From the NCBI GenBank assembly GCA_026874595.1, contig CM049307.1, positions 72,456,643 to 72,520,642 of the forward strand: DNA of 64,000 nt. Direction: 5' to 3'. This document shows, one piece after another, positions 12,697-25,800 of the stretch. This DNA comes from Sipunculus nudus (lineage: Eukaryota; Annelida; Sipuncula; Golfingiida; Sipunculidae). The translations under genes and the position numbers were made by a program. How positions within the stretch are numbered: the first letter of the stretch is position 1; each line of letters starts with the position of its first letter. The notes under the pieces were generated by a model. It had not been told where the DNA came from. It worked only from the letters and a program-made list of their open reading frames with translations, and did not search any database.

Positions 12697-14126
12697 TACT
12701 GGTGGTTTGTGTGGGAGTCCTCACCAAGCTGTTACTGCTGATTACTGGTGGTTTGTGTGGGAGTCCTCACCAAGCTGTTACTGCTGTTTACTGGTGGTTT
12801 GTGTGGGCGTCCCTCACCCAGTTGTTACTGCTGTTTACTGGTGGTTTGTGTGGGAGTCCTCACCAAGCTGTTACTGTTGTTTACTGGTGGTTTGTGTGGG
12901 AGTCCTCACCAAGCTGTTACTGCTGTTTACTGGTGGTTTGTGTGGGAGTCCTCACCCAGCTGTTACTGCTGTTTACTGGTGGTTTGTGTGGGTGTCCTCA
13001 CCCAGCTGTTACTGCTGTTTACTGGTGGTTTGTGTGGGAGTCCTCACCCAGCTGGTACTGCTGTTTACTGGTGGTTTGTGTGGGAGTCCTCACCAAGCTG
13101 TTACTGCTGTTTACTGGTGGTTTGTGTGGGCGTCCCTCACCCAGTTGTTACTGCTGTTTACTGGTGGTTTGTGTGGGAGTCCTCACCAAGCTGTTACTGC
13201 TGTTTACTGGTGGTTTGTGTGGGAGTCCTCACCAAGCTGTTACTGCCGTTTACTGGTGGTTTGTGTGGGCGTCCCTCACCCAGCTGTTACTGCTGTTTAC
13301 TGGTGGTTTGTGTGGGAGTCCTCACCGAGCTGTTACTGCTGTTTACTGGTGGTTTGTGTGGGAGTCCTCACCAAGCTGTTACTGCTGTTTACTGGTGGTT
13401 TGTGTGGGCGTCCCTCACCCAGTTGTTACTGCTGTTTACTGGTGGTTTGTGTGGGAGTCCTCACCAAGCTGTTACTGCTGTTTACTGGTGGTTTGTGTGG
13501 GAGTCCTCACCCAGCTGTTACTGCTGTTTACTGGTAGTTTGTGTGGGAGTCCTCACCAAGCTGTTACTGCTGTTTACTGGTGGTTTGTGTGGGAGTCCTC
13601 ACCAAGCTGTTACTGCTGTTTACTGGTGGTTTGTGTGGGAGTCCTCACCCAGCTGTTACTGCTGTTTACTGGTAGTTTGTGTGGGAGTCCTCACCAAGCT
13701 GTTACTGCTGTTTACTGGTGGTTTGTGTGGGAGTCCTCACCCAGCTGTTACTGCTGTTTACTGGTGGTTTGTGTGGGCGTCCTCACCCAGCTGTTACTGC
13801 TGTTTACTGGTGGTTTGTGTGGGCGTCCCTCACCCAGTTGTTACTGCTGTTTACTGGTGGTTTGTGTGGGAGTCCTCACCCAGCTGTTACTGCTGTTTAC
13901 TGGTGGTTTGTGTGGGCGTCCCTCACCCAGTTGTTACTGCTGTTTACTGGTGGTTTGTGTGGGAGTCCTAACCAAGCTGTTACTGCTGTTTACTGGTGGT
14001 TTGTGTGGGCGTCCCTCACCCAGTTGTTACTTCTGTTTACTGGTGGTTTGTGTGGGAGTCCTCACCCAGCTGTTACTGCTGTTTACTGGTGGTTTGTGTG
14101 GGAGTTAACCTTGCCAGTTGTTATTC

Positions 14127-17100
14127 ACTCCCAGTATGACTATCATGTGAAAGAAAATGATTTATTACAGTGAGAACAGGTATACATTGAGAAAATAACA
14201 GTACAAAAACTTGAAAGTATGGTGGGAAGGATGTGATTGGTATGCTGATGAATATTGTCTCCTGAGAAAGTAAAAGTCACGGTCCTGTTTGTGATGTAGT
14301 GTGACATGGCATAGGTGGTTGGAGAAAATAACTGCATCATCCAGACTAATATTCTGATTAAAAAATTAATTTGTCCACATGTGAATGGGGGTGTATAATG
14401 TATTTGTGCCAGCTCTGCCTACATATGTGGTCTCTGGCAAATGTAACTCCAGAAAAAACTGTCTGTGGAGAATATCATGATCTCAATGAAAACATTACTT
14501 TCTTCTACTCATCAGACATTGGCACCAGAATTTCAGGACTGACTACTGGGAAATTTTCCTCAAACAAGCATGGATGTCACATTTGCACCAGCCATGATCC
14601 AATCACATCATGCCTTAGTCATTTTTTGCAGGACTCTGTCTTCCCATCACAAACAAAGCTACATGCTAATGCATCCTCTTTACTTTCAAGTTCCACGCAT
14701 GATTACAATCTGATTACGCATTTTTGTCCCTTCCCAGCATGAAAAAAGGGCCGCCACATAGAAATGTTTATCTTCACTCTATGTTGGTCATGGTAAGGTA
14801 GATCAGTGTAAGCTTGAGATATTTGCTATAATTAAAGGGCACAACATGATAGTAGTGATAATACCATCTCTTGGTAGGAGATTCAGCTTGCCACTCTGGA
14901 GCAAGATAAGAGAGCCAGTGGCCCATCAAAGCAGCCTGACTTTACAAAGAAATATCTTCTCACAGGGGGAGGGCTCTAACCAATCTGTAAGGTCATTTAT
15001 CAGAGGAACATGACTGTCTCTGATTAGCTTAGTCCACAGAAGGATTGAGGCCACCTCAGTACTGGGTGAGGAGAATATCCTTGAACCTGTGCATTGAGGT
15101 TGATATTGTTGTTTTTTACTTTTTTTTTATACTGGTGATAGTTTATTGGCATTCAGACAGGGCTCTCCATCTGATTTCATGAGTCACTGCTGTGGTGCAC
15201 CAGGCTCTTTGATAAAGTTGTGTTTTTAATCATAAAGGAGTACATTAAAAAAAACTTGGGTCTGAATCATATAACCAAAAAATCATATATTGTTTATAAA
15301 AAAAATTATAAAATGTTTAATAATAATACAGATAGCTTTCTTATAATAATACAGATAGCACATGAAGGCTATCTGCAGATTTTGTGGACACTATTTTAAA
15401 CTTTATGAGAATTTGAGAATTTATTGTATGTCAATGTGAATTGTGTATATTTTTTCTAAGTCAGGAATGAGCACTTAGGCATGGTCCATGCTACTATCAA
15501 ATTTAAACAAAACAGATCACCAAGGAAACTGATTCTCATTCCATTAGAAACTATGTTTGAGCTAAACGAAAGTGAAGTTAGGCTCGATGGAAATACGGAT
15601 GTCCTCATTATCAAACGTATCAGCACCGGGGCACTTGACGCTGCCTTGAAGCTTTGACATTTTGAGGTGGCTGCTGATATTTAGCTAATTCCCACGGCCT
15701 GCGCCTCTTCCTCCACCATCTGATTATTACTCAGGAGACTTTCATGATTTTTTTCTTAACATCCAGGGATGAGAAAGCTCGGAGGAAATGTGCATTGAGT
15801 GCTAGCAGTTTTCACTGATGGATTCCATGAACATGCATAACCATCCAAATTGATGATGGAAAAGCGGCCCGAAGAGTCATTTGCAGGTACTTGTTTTAAC
15901 TTGTTTCAGTTAATATTAAAGGTTGGTGGCTGGTGGTGTGGCCATGAATGGTTAGATTTGTGATTATTCTAAAAGCAATTGAGCAGCATATAGAAGCACT
16001 GAGTTTGAGGTTAGAAGGTGTAATGGAATTAAATATTCAACAAATTTTCTTGGAAAAGGTTTATTACTGCTCTGGCCTTTGGATAAGACTGAACCCTCTG
16101 ATATTTATTCTAAATTGTCTCATCACATTTAAAAGAATTAGAAACTAATGAGGCTGCTAAAAGAATATATATCTGTTTCCTCCTGTGGTGATCCACATTC
16201 ATTCGTAGAAGAATGTCAGTTGTTGACAGTGGTTAGAAATATATTTGTTTTAGATAGATATATTATATTGTTAAAATATTTATTGTGTTTCTTCCCATTC
16301 CATATAGTGACTTAAAGGTAGTTACCAGGATATGAACTCCACTAACACAGGATGACAGCGTGGTATAATTACATTGGTAAAAAAAGCAGTCTGTCTCTGA
16401 TAAAACCACAAAGGTTAATGTTACACTGACTATTTCATGTCATGATATTTTATTAGGTACATTCAAAGATCAGGTTTAGTTCTAATGGTTTTATGTGTAG
16501 TAAGATACATAGCTCATCCTTGTGTCTAGCAAAACATCAGTCATAAACCTTTCTATCTACTGCTTGTATCATTTATTTAATGTTCAGGTGACATCATCTG
16601 TGAGTAATATACCTAAAAAACTAACATATTGAATTCTTTGAAATTTGCTTTTAAGTAGATGTGGTTCAGAGATCAGAGCCTGAACAAGGATACCTGTATT
16701 GTTGATAAATGACTTGTTGTGCCACCCAGATAACTTATCAACTGTTGAACAGGCATGTGTCAGAGAAGTAGGGGGGCAGGGGTATAAAAAGGGGGTATAA
16801 CTAAGGCCTGCTGATATTTTGGCATATCTGTTATAAATTGTCATAAATATCATAAGTTTCTACTTACTTGAACAGTGAGCAAGCCTGTGACAGAAGTGTA
16901 TAATCCTTCATACAGACCTGGTGTTGCATGATAAATGCCTTGCTCTCTAAAGGTTGTGCTCACATTTGTACTTCAGGATGAAAAGGATATTTTGTTTAAC
17001 TTTGAGGTCACTCCGGGTCATGATAAGTGAAGTGTATTTTTTTGTCTGTGGATAGATATAAAGAACTCAGGTCATCGTCATAACCATCTGAACAATTTCT

Positions 17101-17176
17101 CAGAGGATTCCTGTATGCTGTATGGCTCATGGTATGACTGTATTGTAAATTGCAGAACAGCTGGCATTTGAGTAGA
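14127..17176. other. Unique DNA, one conserved-looking island
   Basis: No gene supported. An open frame at 14371-14742 (123 codons) has no recognisable domain and no splice support. About 15541-15880 is less AT-rich than its surroundings and free of repeats (for example CACCGGGGCACTTGACGCTG and GCGGCCCGAAGAGTC). It could be a regulatory element, an untranslated exon or nothing. Runs of T and AATAATA repeats occur near 15120-15350. Confidence 0.4.
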
Positions 17177-18229
17177 TTAAAGCCAGTTATTCACTGACCT
17201 TTTCTATAGAATTTATGTGATTTCTGCCTTACATATTCTCTGCTTTTATATAAATGACCTCCAGGTAATTCCTGTTACGAACAGTTCTTATTATGCCTCT
17301 GTGATGGGTGTATGAGCTTGTTTATCTAGATGTTGTTATTAAACACAGCAGTGTGGAAAAATAAAAAAACCATGTAACTTCAGGTGGTTGGTTGCATATG
17401 TGCTAAAGTTGACAGAACAATGGTTGCAACACGCCATGTGCAAAACTCTGATTGGTCTGACTTGCACCAGCTGTCCTTGTTAAATGTGTTCCAGTTATTA
17501 GGGCTCCGCTTGACAAGCAGTGCCCTATAGTGATCACAGTGTCTGTCCGTCCTTCCGTCAGTGACACTTTCTTTTGGCACGATAACTCTACAACAACATA
17601 CTTCAGCTTTTCCAGATATACAAGGATGATTGGTACATATGAGGGCTCCAGACCTATTGAATTACAGACCTGTCGGAATTACAATATGGCCACCACAGCC
17701 CAATCATTGATTTTCTTTCGTGCACAATAACTCAACAACAACATACTTCAGCTTTCCCAAATTCACAGGGATGATTAGTACATATGAGGGCTCCAGACCT
17801 ATTGAATTACAGACCTGTCGGAATTCCAATATGGCCGCCACAGCCCAATCGTTGATTTTCTTTCGTGCACAATAACTCAATTACAACATACTTCAGCTTT
17901 CCCAAATTCACAGGGATGATTAGTACATATGAGGGCTCCAGACCTGTTGAATTACAGACATGTCAGAATTCCAGTATGGCCACCACAGCCCAATTGCTGA
18001 TTTTCTTTCGTACACGATAACTCATCAACAACTTACTTCAGCTTTCCCAAAATCACAGGGATGATTGGTATATTATGAAGGCCCAAGACCTATTGAATTA
18101 CAGACCTGTGGGAATGTGGATGTAAACAAAAAAACAGCCTGTGTGTGGTGGGATGGGCATTTTCTGACCTATTATTATAAATGTTTCCAGGGATCAATAG
18201 ATGTCAGATATCAGAATAGACCCCTTTAA
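17177..18229 (+). mobile_element. TTAA-ended element, copy 2, interrupted
   Basis: Starts TTAAAGCCAGTTATTCACTG and ends CAGAATAGACCCCTTTAA, with TTAA intact on both sides. It aligns with copy 1 (896-1339) from 17177 to about 17497 and again from about 18116 to 18229. The middle 0.6 kb is a different element (17498-18115), so insertion into an existing copy is clear. It is non-coding. Confidence 0.65.
17498..18115 (+). mobile_element. Nested element with 145-bp core repeats, family E
   Basis: The head is an imperfect palindrome, TAGGGC (17499-17504) with GCCCTA (17522-17527) and an inner stem GCTT (17508-17511) with AAGC (17515-17518). It is followed by GTCTGTCCGTCCTTCCGTCA. The core then repeats with a period of exactly 145 bp: TACTTCAGCTTT(T/C)CC begins at 17599, 17744, 17889 and 18034. 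The last repeat is cut short where the host element resumes. The 3' terminus with CTAG is not evident, so this copy looks 3'-truncated. The design matches the other pearl-like families here. Confidence 0.7.
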
Positions 18230-21200
18230 TATATCTGTGTCCATGTTCTTTCATGCATCGATCTACGTTTTTGTGATCTCAGACACCATGTGTAATACCA
18301 TTCGATTTGCAGACCGTGATTTACCAAGTAAAAAATAAACAAACAATTGTTATCACTTATTTGTTGTGTAAGGGGAGTCATGTATTAGGTCTTAAAGCAT
18401 TCTATCAAGCCATCATTTCTTGGACAGATTAGTTGCACTTCCATTAATACTTTGAGATGGTGTTTGAGTAACCACATGGTTTTAATGATAATGAAAGATA
18501 TTATGTTAATTTTTTTAAGGACTTGATGGAAAACAATACATCATGCATCAATACATATGGTCTTATTTCTTTTATCTCTGTTATTTCTAAAATCTTTTGA
18601 TTCTGTGTTTATAAGATTCTAAAATTTCCTGGTTATTTTATCATCAAAAAACATTTTCCTGTTTTGATTCAATGTAAGCTAAGTGTTTATACATAACTGT
18701 TATAAGTATGTGAGGCAGTCAAGTATTCACATTATCCAGATGCTCCTAGATAAATGTGATACATGTTATTACATTCTTATTCCTCTGTACAGAGCAGCAG
18801 AGGTCCAGTTTAACATACTGATTACTTTTTCTCATGTTATTAAATTGCAGCTAATCTGCTTGTATCAAATTGTATCCAGATTCGTGTTACTTTTTATATG
18901 AGCTGTCATAACAAATGTTGAATAGCGGGCATGAAGCGAGCCAGTGTTTGATTGTATGTAATTAGTCCTAAATGACAAGTGGTGGTAATGTCAAAGCAAA
19001 TCAAAGTTTAGATAAAAGAGTTACAACTGCAGAGCTACTGCAGGGGTGGGTGAATTAAATTTCAAATTTACCATGGGACTTCCTGACAGCGAAAAGTGAT
19101 GAAATCAGTAAATATGGACACTTACTTTAATATTAATCTATACAAATGGGTAAAAACAATGAAAATTCATAATTGACAGATATTACTCATACCAGCGGGA
19201 GTGCTTCTTCAGGCAGAAATAAACAACATCTTGTAGGACTAGATTCATGTCAGCGTTAATCAATAGTTCCCTGGGCATGTTGGATAAGGATATGGCATAT
19301 CCTGTACAGTCTGTATCAAAGCTGTCTGTGGCTGCCCAGGCTCAGTGCTGCTTTGTAAACAGCTCAGTCCTCAGGTCCAGTTCTTCTTGATCATAGAACA
19401 CAAACAAGGTGTGCAGGGAACACAGATTGTTGTGCCTGAGAAAGTTTACTGCAGGTTGGACCTGTCCTGGTGGTTGCTATTATGCCAGCACTGTTACAGT
19501 CAGGTTGGTAGGTTATAACCTTCAACATGGGCTGTTATTAGAGCTAGCTCACTGGCTAAACAGGCTGTGGTCTGTTGCATTTTATACCGTTGCTATCATA
19601 TTTTAAAGCCTTAACCCTGTGAATGTTTATGCATGTAAAAGCGTGAATTATTGCTGTAAAACCTGTCTATGTGTGTGTGTGGCTGTTTTTTAATCCTTTT
19701 CTGGCCTACTAAAATACCTGATGTGGAATTCTTTTTGCCTGTAATGGCATACCTCTGGTTATTGAGTATATGCCAGAAGAGGAAGGGGTTAAAATTAATC
19801 TCCAAAGTATGAGAGTCCCAAAAATTGTATAAAATTTGCTTTTTGTGGCATACCTCTAGGTACCCTGTTGCACACAATTTCCAAACACGTGTCATATATG
19901 TTTGTACTTCACAACTAAAAGGTGGTGCCATTTAGCGTTGCACCTGCAGCCTATGCAGAGAGAGGAGAAGAGCCATTTGAGTGATGTTTGTATGCCTGAG
20001 TCATTTACCTGCCTGTCTTCAAGTCAGGGTGTATCCCACATCAGGTTTGTATCAAGATTTTTTTGGTACTCGATAACAGGAGTATGCTTGAAAAGGCAAG
20101 TGAATGGGGGTGTATGTATGTGTGTGTGCATATGTGCATGAATTAGCAGTAGCCCCAAATCTAGCAGGACTTCCCAAAAAACATACACTGCACTGAATAA
20201 TCTGAATAATTCCTGCCCAGAATCTCCATGTTCACAGCCAAGATTGCTGAATGCCCCCCCCCCCCCCCCCCCAGTATACCTATATGATGCTTACACCTGT
20301 TATCTACATCCCTGAATGATCAACTGGTTATTAAGAAAATTGTATGCAAAAATGTTACATTTCAACGCATTACATTGGATTAAAATGTATCATATTACTG
20401 GTAACAACCCACATTTTATAGTTTAACTGTAAAATACAAATGCTTCAGATTTAGCATTTACACATTCTTGTTTAAACCAAAATTTACTTGTTTGTAGGAA
20501 TCACAGACGCTGCAGTCTGAGACATCGTTTACAATACCAGTCTCTTAATAAACTCCACACAGTGCATTAGCTTGTCACTGTGAGCTAATTTCCTGCAGAG
20601 CTTTCTCTCTTTCTGGAGAGTTACAGTGATTGCCCTCCATCCGTTGTCCATTTGGCTGTCTGGACAGCTGTGACTGTGGCACCTTTGTTTCTGTTAAAAT
20701 GGAAACTTGAAGATTTATAGCCTGGCATCCCCTGATGATATCTTAAGACAAGTTTTCATGTATGCTGTTATCCATAAAAAAAACATATACAACTAAAAAT
20801 CTGCATTCTAAAGAATGCAAGCCTCTGCCATGTTGGGGAGGGGGGAGAGGGGGATTCCCTATTGTTAGATGATCCAAAAAGCCAGGTTTGCATTCACTTA
20901 TTTAGCCCATATTCCGAGGTTGATTTGTTCATGAGTGACTGTACTTTTGTGAATGTTTTCCTTGATGACTTTCCTGACTTGGGTTTATGTGCTGGATCCA
21001 CACCAAAATCTGATATGTTCTTTATTGGCCCATTCCCGAAATGCCCTGTAAATTACATGAGATTGCGTTCATAATTGTGTGAATTATGTCTTGAACAAAC
21101 ACACACACAAACAGAGATGAATGCATACCCTCCTGGCATAGGCAGAGAATCATTATTTTTCTCATGCACATATCAAAACTGTAATCATTTTCTAATCTTT

Positions 21201-21747
21201 GTAAGCTTTGAAAATGTAATTTCTCACAATATGGAGGATTCAACCCCCCCCCCCCCCCCAAAAAAAAAAAAAAAAAAACACCAACCTTTCCTCCCTATTT
21301 TCCTCTGCCAGGTGTGGATGTGCTGTCAGTTCTGAAAACTTCATCGGCTGAGGTCACCCTGCATGTTGCCAAGATAGGGAGAGTTTGTTTCCAGCACCAC
21401 AGATGAGTAGACTGGGGTGAGATGCATATTGTTTCAGTAATACCTTAGGACAGCCAAGGTGACCTTTGACCAAGCCACAATGTTAGCATGCATCTTCATC
21501 AGGGCAGGTGTGAGACTACGAGATGAGCATAAGGGGTCACTCTGTCAGCTCCAAATGAGTGAACCACATGGGTTTCATTATACACAGCTCCCGTGGTCTC
21601 AGGGGGTAATGCTACCATAAGAAACTGTGAGGGTACTACAGTATAAAAAGGAATGGAAGAAAAATACTTAAGCCTGCATGTTTATACATAAATAATCAGT
21701 TTATATTCATGTCATCTTGACAGAGTTGACCAATATATTTTTAGCTC
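18230..21747. other. Unique DNA with homopolymer tracts
   Basis: No gene supported. Notable tracts are 19 C at 20254-20272, a run of C (21244-21259) directly joined to a run of A (21260-21278), and GT-rich stretches near 19669-19682 and 20109-20140. Open frames of 60-106 codons show no domain. Confidence 0.5.
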
Positions 21748-21870
21748 AGCTGACCAAAAGTGTGTTCATGTTATATCTCAAGAAAATATTGCTTTAATTT
21801 TGGAGACATTTTATGAGAATGGTTTTATCTTTTAAGCCCATGGATAGCATTAGGTAATTTATCAAATTTA
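21748..21870 (+). repeat. 5' fragment of family D
   Basis: TTTTTAGCTCAGCTGAC at about 21748-21764 is identical to the start of the element at 38565. The similarity is lost soon after, without the GTCCGTCC stretch. This looks like an end fragment or a badly decayed copy. Confidence 0.4.
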
Positions 21871-22393
21871 GATCCTGTATCTCAGTAATCTCAATATGTT
21901 TGCTTTATTTCCATGCACAGGTTTAACCTGAGCTGTCCTGTGAACAAGGCTGGCCTAAACAATATATAACCATTCTAATAGTAAGCATGCAGTATTGTTT
22001 CAGAAGAATGTGGTGTGAAATTGTTGCCACTGTAACAGTGTTTGCCACTTAGCATTGGCTTACAGATCTATCTCTGGTACTTGATGTTAGCTGCATGTAT
22101 TGTTAAGTTGGATAACTTGTAGGGATTTAAAAGGTTAATAAGAGGTTAAAAATACACCCATCGCTCATTTCCTGAGAAACAGGATTACCTTATCACATGT
22201 AGATGGTAATAAATAGTATTGATATCACACCAATAGTTGTTTTTTTTTCAGGCTTTCACTTTACAGAATGTTATATTTTTACAGCTGCAGTGTAGCCATG
22301 TCACTCTCACATCAACTGAGGTCTTTCTGTCTGTGTTAATCCACCATATCTTACCAGTGAATGTTATACCTGTATGTTATTATTACCTAAATA

Positions 22394-22899
22394 TTAAAGG
22401 GACATAATCAGGAGCAAAACTATGCCTTTTCTTTACACTAGCAGTTCAGTTTTGCTTTATACAGAAGTTTCCCCAGCAAAACAATCCCTGCACACATTCT
22501 CAGTACCTCGCAAACGGCTGTTTAACACCTTGTTATGGCTCTGCGTGTTGGTAAACACAGTCCATGTGTGTCTGTTTACCATAACAAGGCTACATGACTG
22601 GAGGTCAAAATATGAACCTCAACATGTAATTTTTAGCCAACGGGAACATGTATTACAATTTTTTGGGCCAAGTCTGTCAAGGCATCTCCTGATTGACACT
22701 AGTTATGGCTCTGCGATGCACACAGCCCCATGCACTATGTTTATGTTGACACCTGTGATCGTGCCAGATATACTGTTTTTAACACTCGTAAGCAAATGGT
22801 TTAAAGGCCTTATTTTGATAGGTACAGATTTGTTTTAAAGGGAAGCTTTTTTTTTTCATGTTATTTCAACATGTTTTATAGGTGATTGGGCCCCTTTAA
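22394..22899. mobile_element. TTAA-ended foldback-like element, 506 bp
   Basis: Left end TTAAAGGGACATAATCA (from 22394) and right end TGATTGGGCCCCTTTAA (to 22899) are imperfect inverted repeats, each with a TTAA. Inside are nested complementary arms: CTTGTTAT near 22530 with ATAACAAG near 22580, and GGTAAACA with TGTTTACC between them. A 138-codon open frame (22422-22838) lies wholly inside the element and shows no known domain, so I treat it as chance. Confidence 0.6.
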
Positions 22900-25800
22900 A
22901 ACCAGAACTTCCTTCAGACAGTTTTGAGAGTTCATGTTGGTTGAATGGCTTTAACTATGATGGTTTCCCATGATGCAACACTGGTTTCCCCTGATGCAGC
23001 ATTTTGGTATATTAAGTTTGCTGATACCTCAGGAATAATTTCTCAATTATTTCAGAATATATTATTTTTGCTTTGATCTAATAGATATATTCTATGAGAA
23101 AAAGTCCTGGTTTCTAACAACAGCAGTATTATCATGCATCATTCTGCTCAACCTCTGCTTCTTACCTCTGTTACCATTGCTACTTCAAACACCAGACATC
23201 CAAGTGGATTGATTTGTGAGCCAGTGGGTGTGAGGTCACCCTGTAGGAGTTATTAAATCACTCAACCCGCACAGTCATCTGAACTGCAAAATATGAAATG
23301 ATATTGCAGGTATTTGCTTTTATACAGAAAATATTGAAATGCTCAGCCAAGTGCAAAAACTGATTTCTCCATTCTGCATCATTCTGGCACTTATTACTTC
23401 CACTCAGTGGTAGAAATGGACCCAAACAAACTGCAAAAACAACTTTCCCTATTTTGGCCAGACTTAATATTTCAGATTTGGAAATTTAATTCTAATTCCA
23501 AAGAATTATTCATTTGTTCAGTGTATGTTCAAGGTATAAAAAAGCTATATAACTATACCATAGTGTTTAATGATAACAATATTGTTGTAAAATAACGTTA
23601 CTTTATTACAGTGATAATTATGGTATAAATAGTAGATCCCAGAGCCCTGTTAGCCACACAAATGTGCCTGGAATGAACAAAAAGATGGCTGACTTTAGTA
23701 GTAAGCCAAGTTTTGTGGCTACACTTGGCTTGCAAAATGTTGGATGGATTAAACTGACCTGAAAGCCTATTCATAAGAAGATGTTATAAAGTACCCATTT
23801 TATTTAAACAAGTGTGACATATTGCATCTATTTTACATTTACCTAGTTTGTGATTCAGTATCAAGTAAAGTTTATCCTAGTATTTTCTTAAGCCATCACT
23901 TTTCACACTTTCAGTGACAAGAGAAAAAAAATAGCAAATCCTGAACATTTGTTTCAGGGATTTTTTAATTCTAAATGATGTACTAATTTTTTTCTCATGT
24001 ATTTTAAATTATAAAAGATTTAGCTCATTTTGGATTAATGAAATATTGGCTGCGCCTCCTGAAAATTTGGCTCAGCTCGGCTTGATCTGATGATCAGCTG
24101 ATGGCGGCGCAAATTGGCTACTGCACTGGGCTCTAGTAAGTACCGTACTAAAATATTTGAATATGAAAATGATGAGTATGGATCAGATAGACCTCAGTGA
24201 ACATTGCTGCAAAGAAAATAAAATTCTGTAGAAAGCTTCTCATTGAAATATTGACAATGTTCTTGTCTTGGCTATTACCACAGAAATGCTAACAATCTCA
24301 GTATTAATAAATAAAATGTATTCAGAGCTGAAACTGTTTACCACACCTGCCTCATCATTCCATCAGTGGTGCCACCTGGAGTGTTGATGTGTAGTTACAG
24401 GAAATCATCACAGTGTGGCGTCATCTGATCACTTGGTAACTGCTCTTCAATTACAAGTATAAATCGCTGACTTCAAAGTTGTTAATGCAGGTGCCCATTA
24501 TGATTTCTTTGACAAGCATGTTTTTGGATAATAAACCATTACTTGCTGCATTATTCTTATAGATAAATATTGCAAGAATTGTTAGTGGAGTTTTGTAGCA
24601 GCATAATCCTACTTGTAATCTTTGCACTTATTTATATTATAATTTAATTGACACATGTTTCTACAGTCAGGACCTTTTGTACAAAACAGTATCCAGCTGG
24701 CTGTTACAGAGCTTATCATTTAAGCGTGGAGGCAAACAATGTCATTTGTATCATGTCATATATAGACTAAACTGGGTTAGACATTGACCTATTTTCTTAC
24801 CTGCCAAGTCAGGCAGCTAGTTGATGCAGCTAGTTACCTGCCCAAATATGCTTGTAGTTTTTCATTAGGATATTAATTTCTGGATGTTTGTTAAGTTCAT
24901 GGCTTGTTCACAAATATCTATAAATAAGTGGTGCTGGTAGATATTTAGAGAGATTTATCTGCAGAGTTCATACTAAAAAATTACTTTCTAGTAAATGAAT
25001 TGGGCACTCTTGGAATTATTGAGACAGAAATCAATATCAGTGATGCTGAAAAATTGAGCAAAACTGTTAATTTATCATATATAAAAAGAGTAAATTGTTC
25101 ATGTAAAATTGACATAATTGACACTGGTCATGGGCATAATTGCTCTTCAATGTCAGTGAATGGCTTGACCTTCTGCCTGCCCAATGGGCTGGAAGCTATG
25201 GGTTTTACCTCCCTGAAAGCCTAACTCCCCTGTCCTGGGCAGTGGGGCAATGGTAAATTTCTATCTCTGCACAGCCATCGATATGTTCTGAACCAAAGGC
25301 AGTATGACATTATGAGTTGTCATGAAGTTCAAATCAGTATGCTGCAGATAAATGAAGAAACATCATGAATTAGAAAATCATCAGCAATATAGGAAATGTA
25401 ATGGACTTAAATAATGATCAAAGTGATTGCTGTGACCTACTTTAATTTGAAACCTGTTGTCCAAAGTTGCCTGTGCCTTTGTTTATTTATGATATTCATC
25501 ATACTGGTTTCATATTTAACTGTCTGAACTATCTGAGTGACAGTTTCACATCAGCTTCATCAAAAGCATCAACTGGTCAGTTCATGATGTTGTTAGGACC
25601 TGCTTTTAAACACTGGAAGCCCTTGAGAATTGAGGGTATGTATTGTTGTAAGTTGTCACTCTGCATGTACATCTGTACTGTGGAAACTGGACCAGTTTAG
25701 TCACTTGATACCACAACTAATGTCAGAAAAATTAATGTGTATTGTTCTTGGAATACGTTTGATTGTAACAAAGAGAACTGGCCTTGTGGGTATATATGTT

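Larger units (their letters stand above)
8142..14126 (+). repeat. 6-kb minisatellite, 46-bp unit, about 130 copies
   Basis: The unit runs GTGTGGGAGTCCTCACC, AAGCTGTTACTGCTG, TTTACTGGTGGTTT (46 bp). Main variants are: CAG for AAG; GCGTCCCTCACCCAG with one extra base (47 bp); GTGTTGG; and GCTCTTAC. The unit contains a short internal duplication (TTACTGCTG then TTTACTGGTG). It is about two-thirds G+T on the + strand. Because 46 leaves remainder 1 on division by 3 and the unit has no stop in any + frame, all three + frames stay open for thousands of bases. The longest spans 8223-14108 (1,961 codons), others 8182-12741 and 8276-13537, all reading the same Cys/Leu/Val/Trp-rich 46-residue cycle. 47-bp units shift the frame without harm, so these frames are not evidence of a protein. 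Array ends fade into flanks containing TCCTAACCCAG (left) and TTGCCAGTTGTTATTCACTC (right). Confidence 0.97.

Noticed and set aside
8223-14108. Giant protein of 1,961 residues with 46-residue repeats
   Set aside because: All three + frames are open because the 46-bp unit lacks stops. No start context, splice sites or single-frame constraint is seen, and 1-base length variants are tolerated.
8142-14126. CRISPR array
   Set aside because: Units are contiguous with no unique spacers, and the surrounding DNA is animal in character with no cas-like genes.
21590-21620. tRNA-like CCGTGGTCTCAGGGGG
   Set aside because: Box A resemblance only. No box B or acceptor stem follows.
22422-22838. 138-codon gene
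   Set aside because: Lies wholly within a TTAA-ended inverted-repeat element and has no domain.
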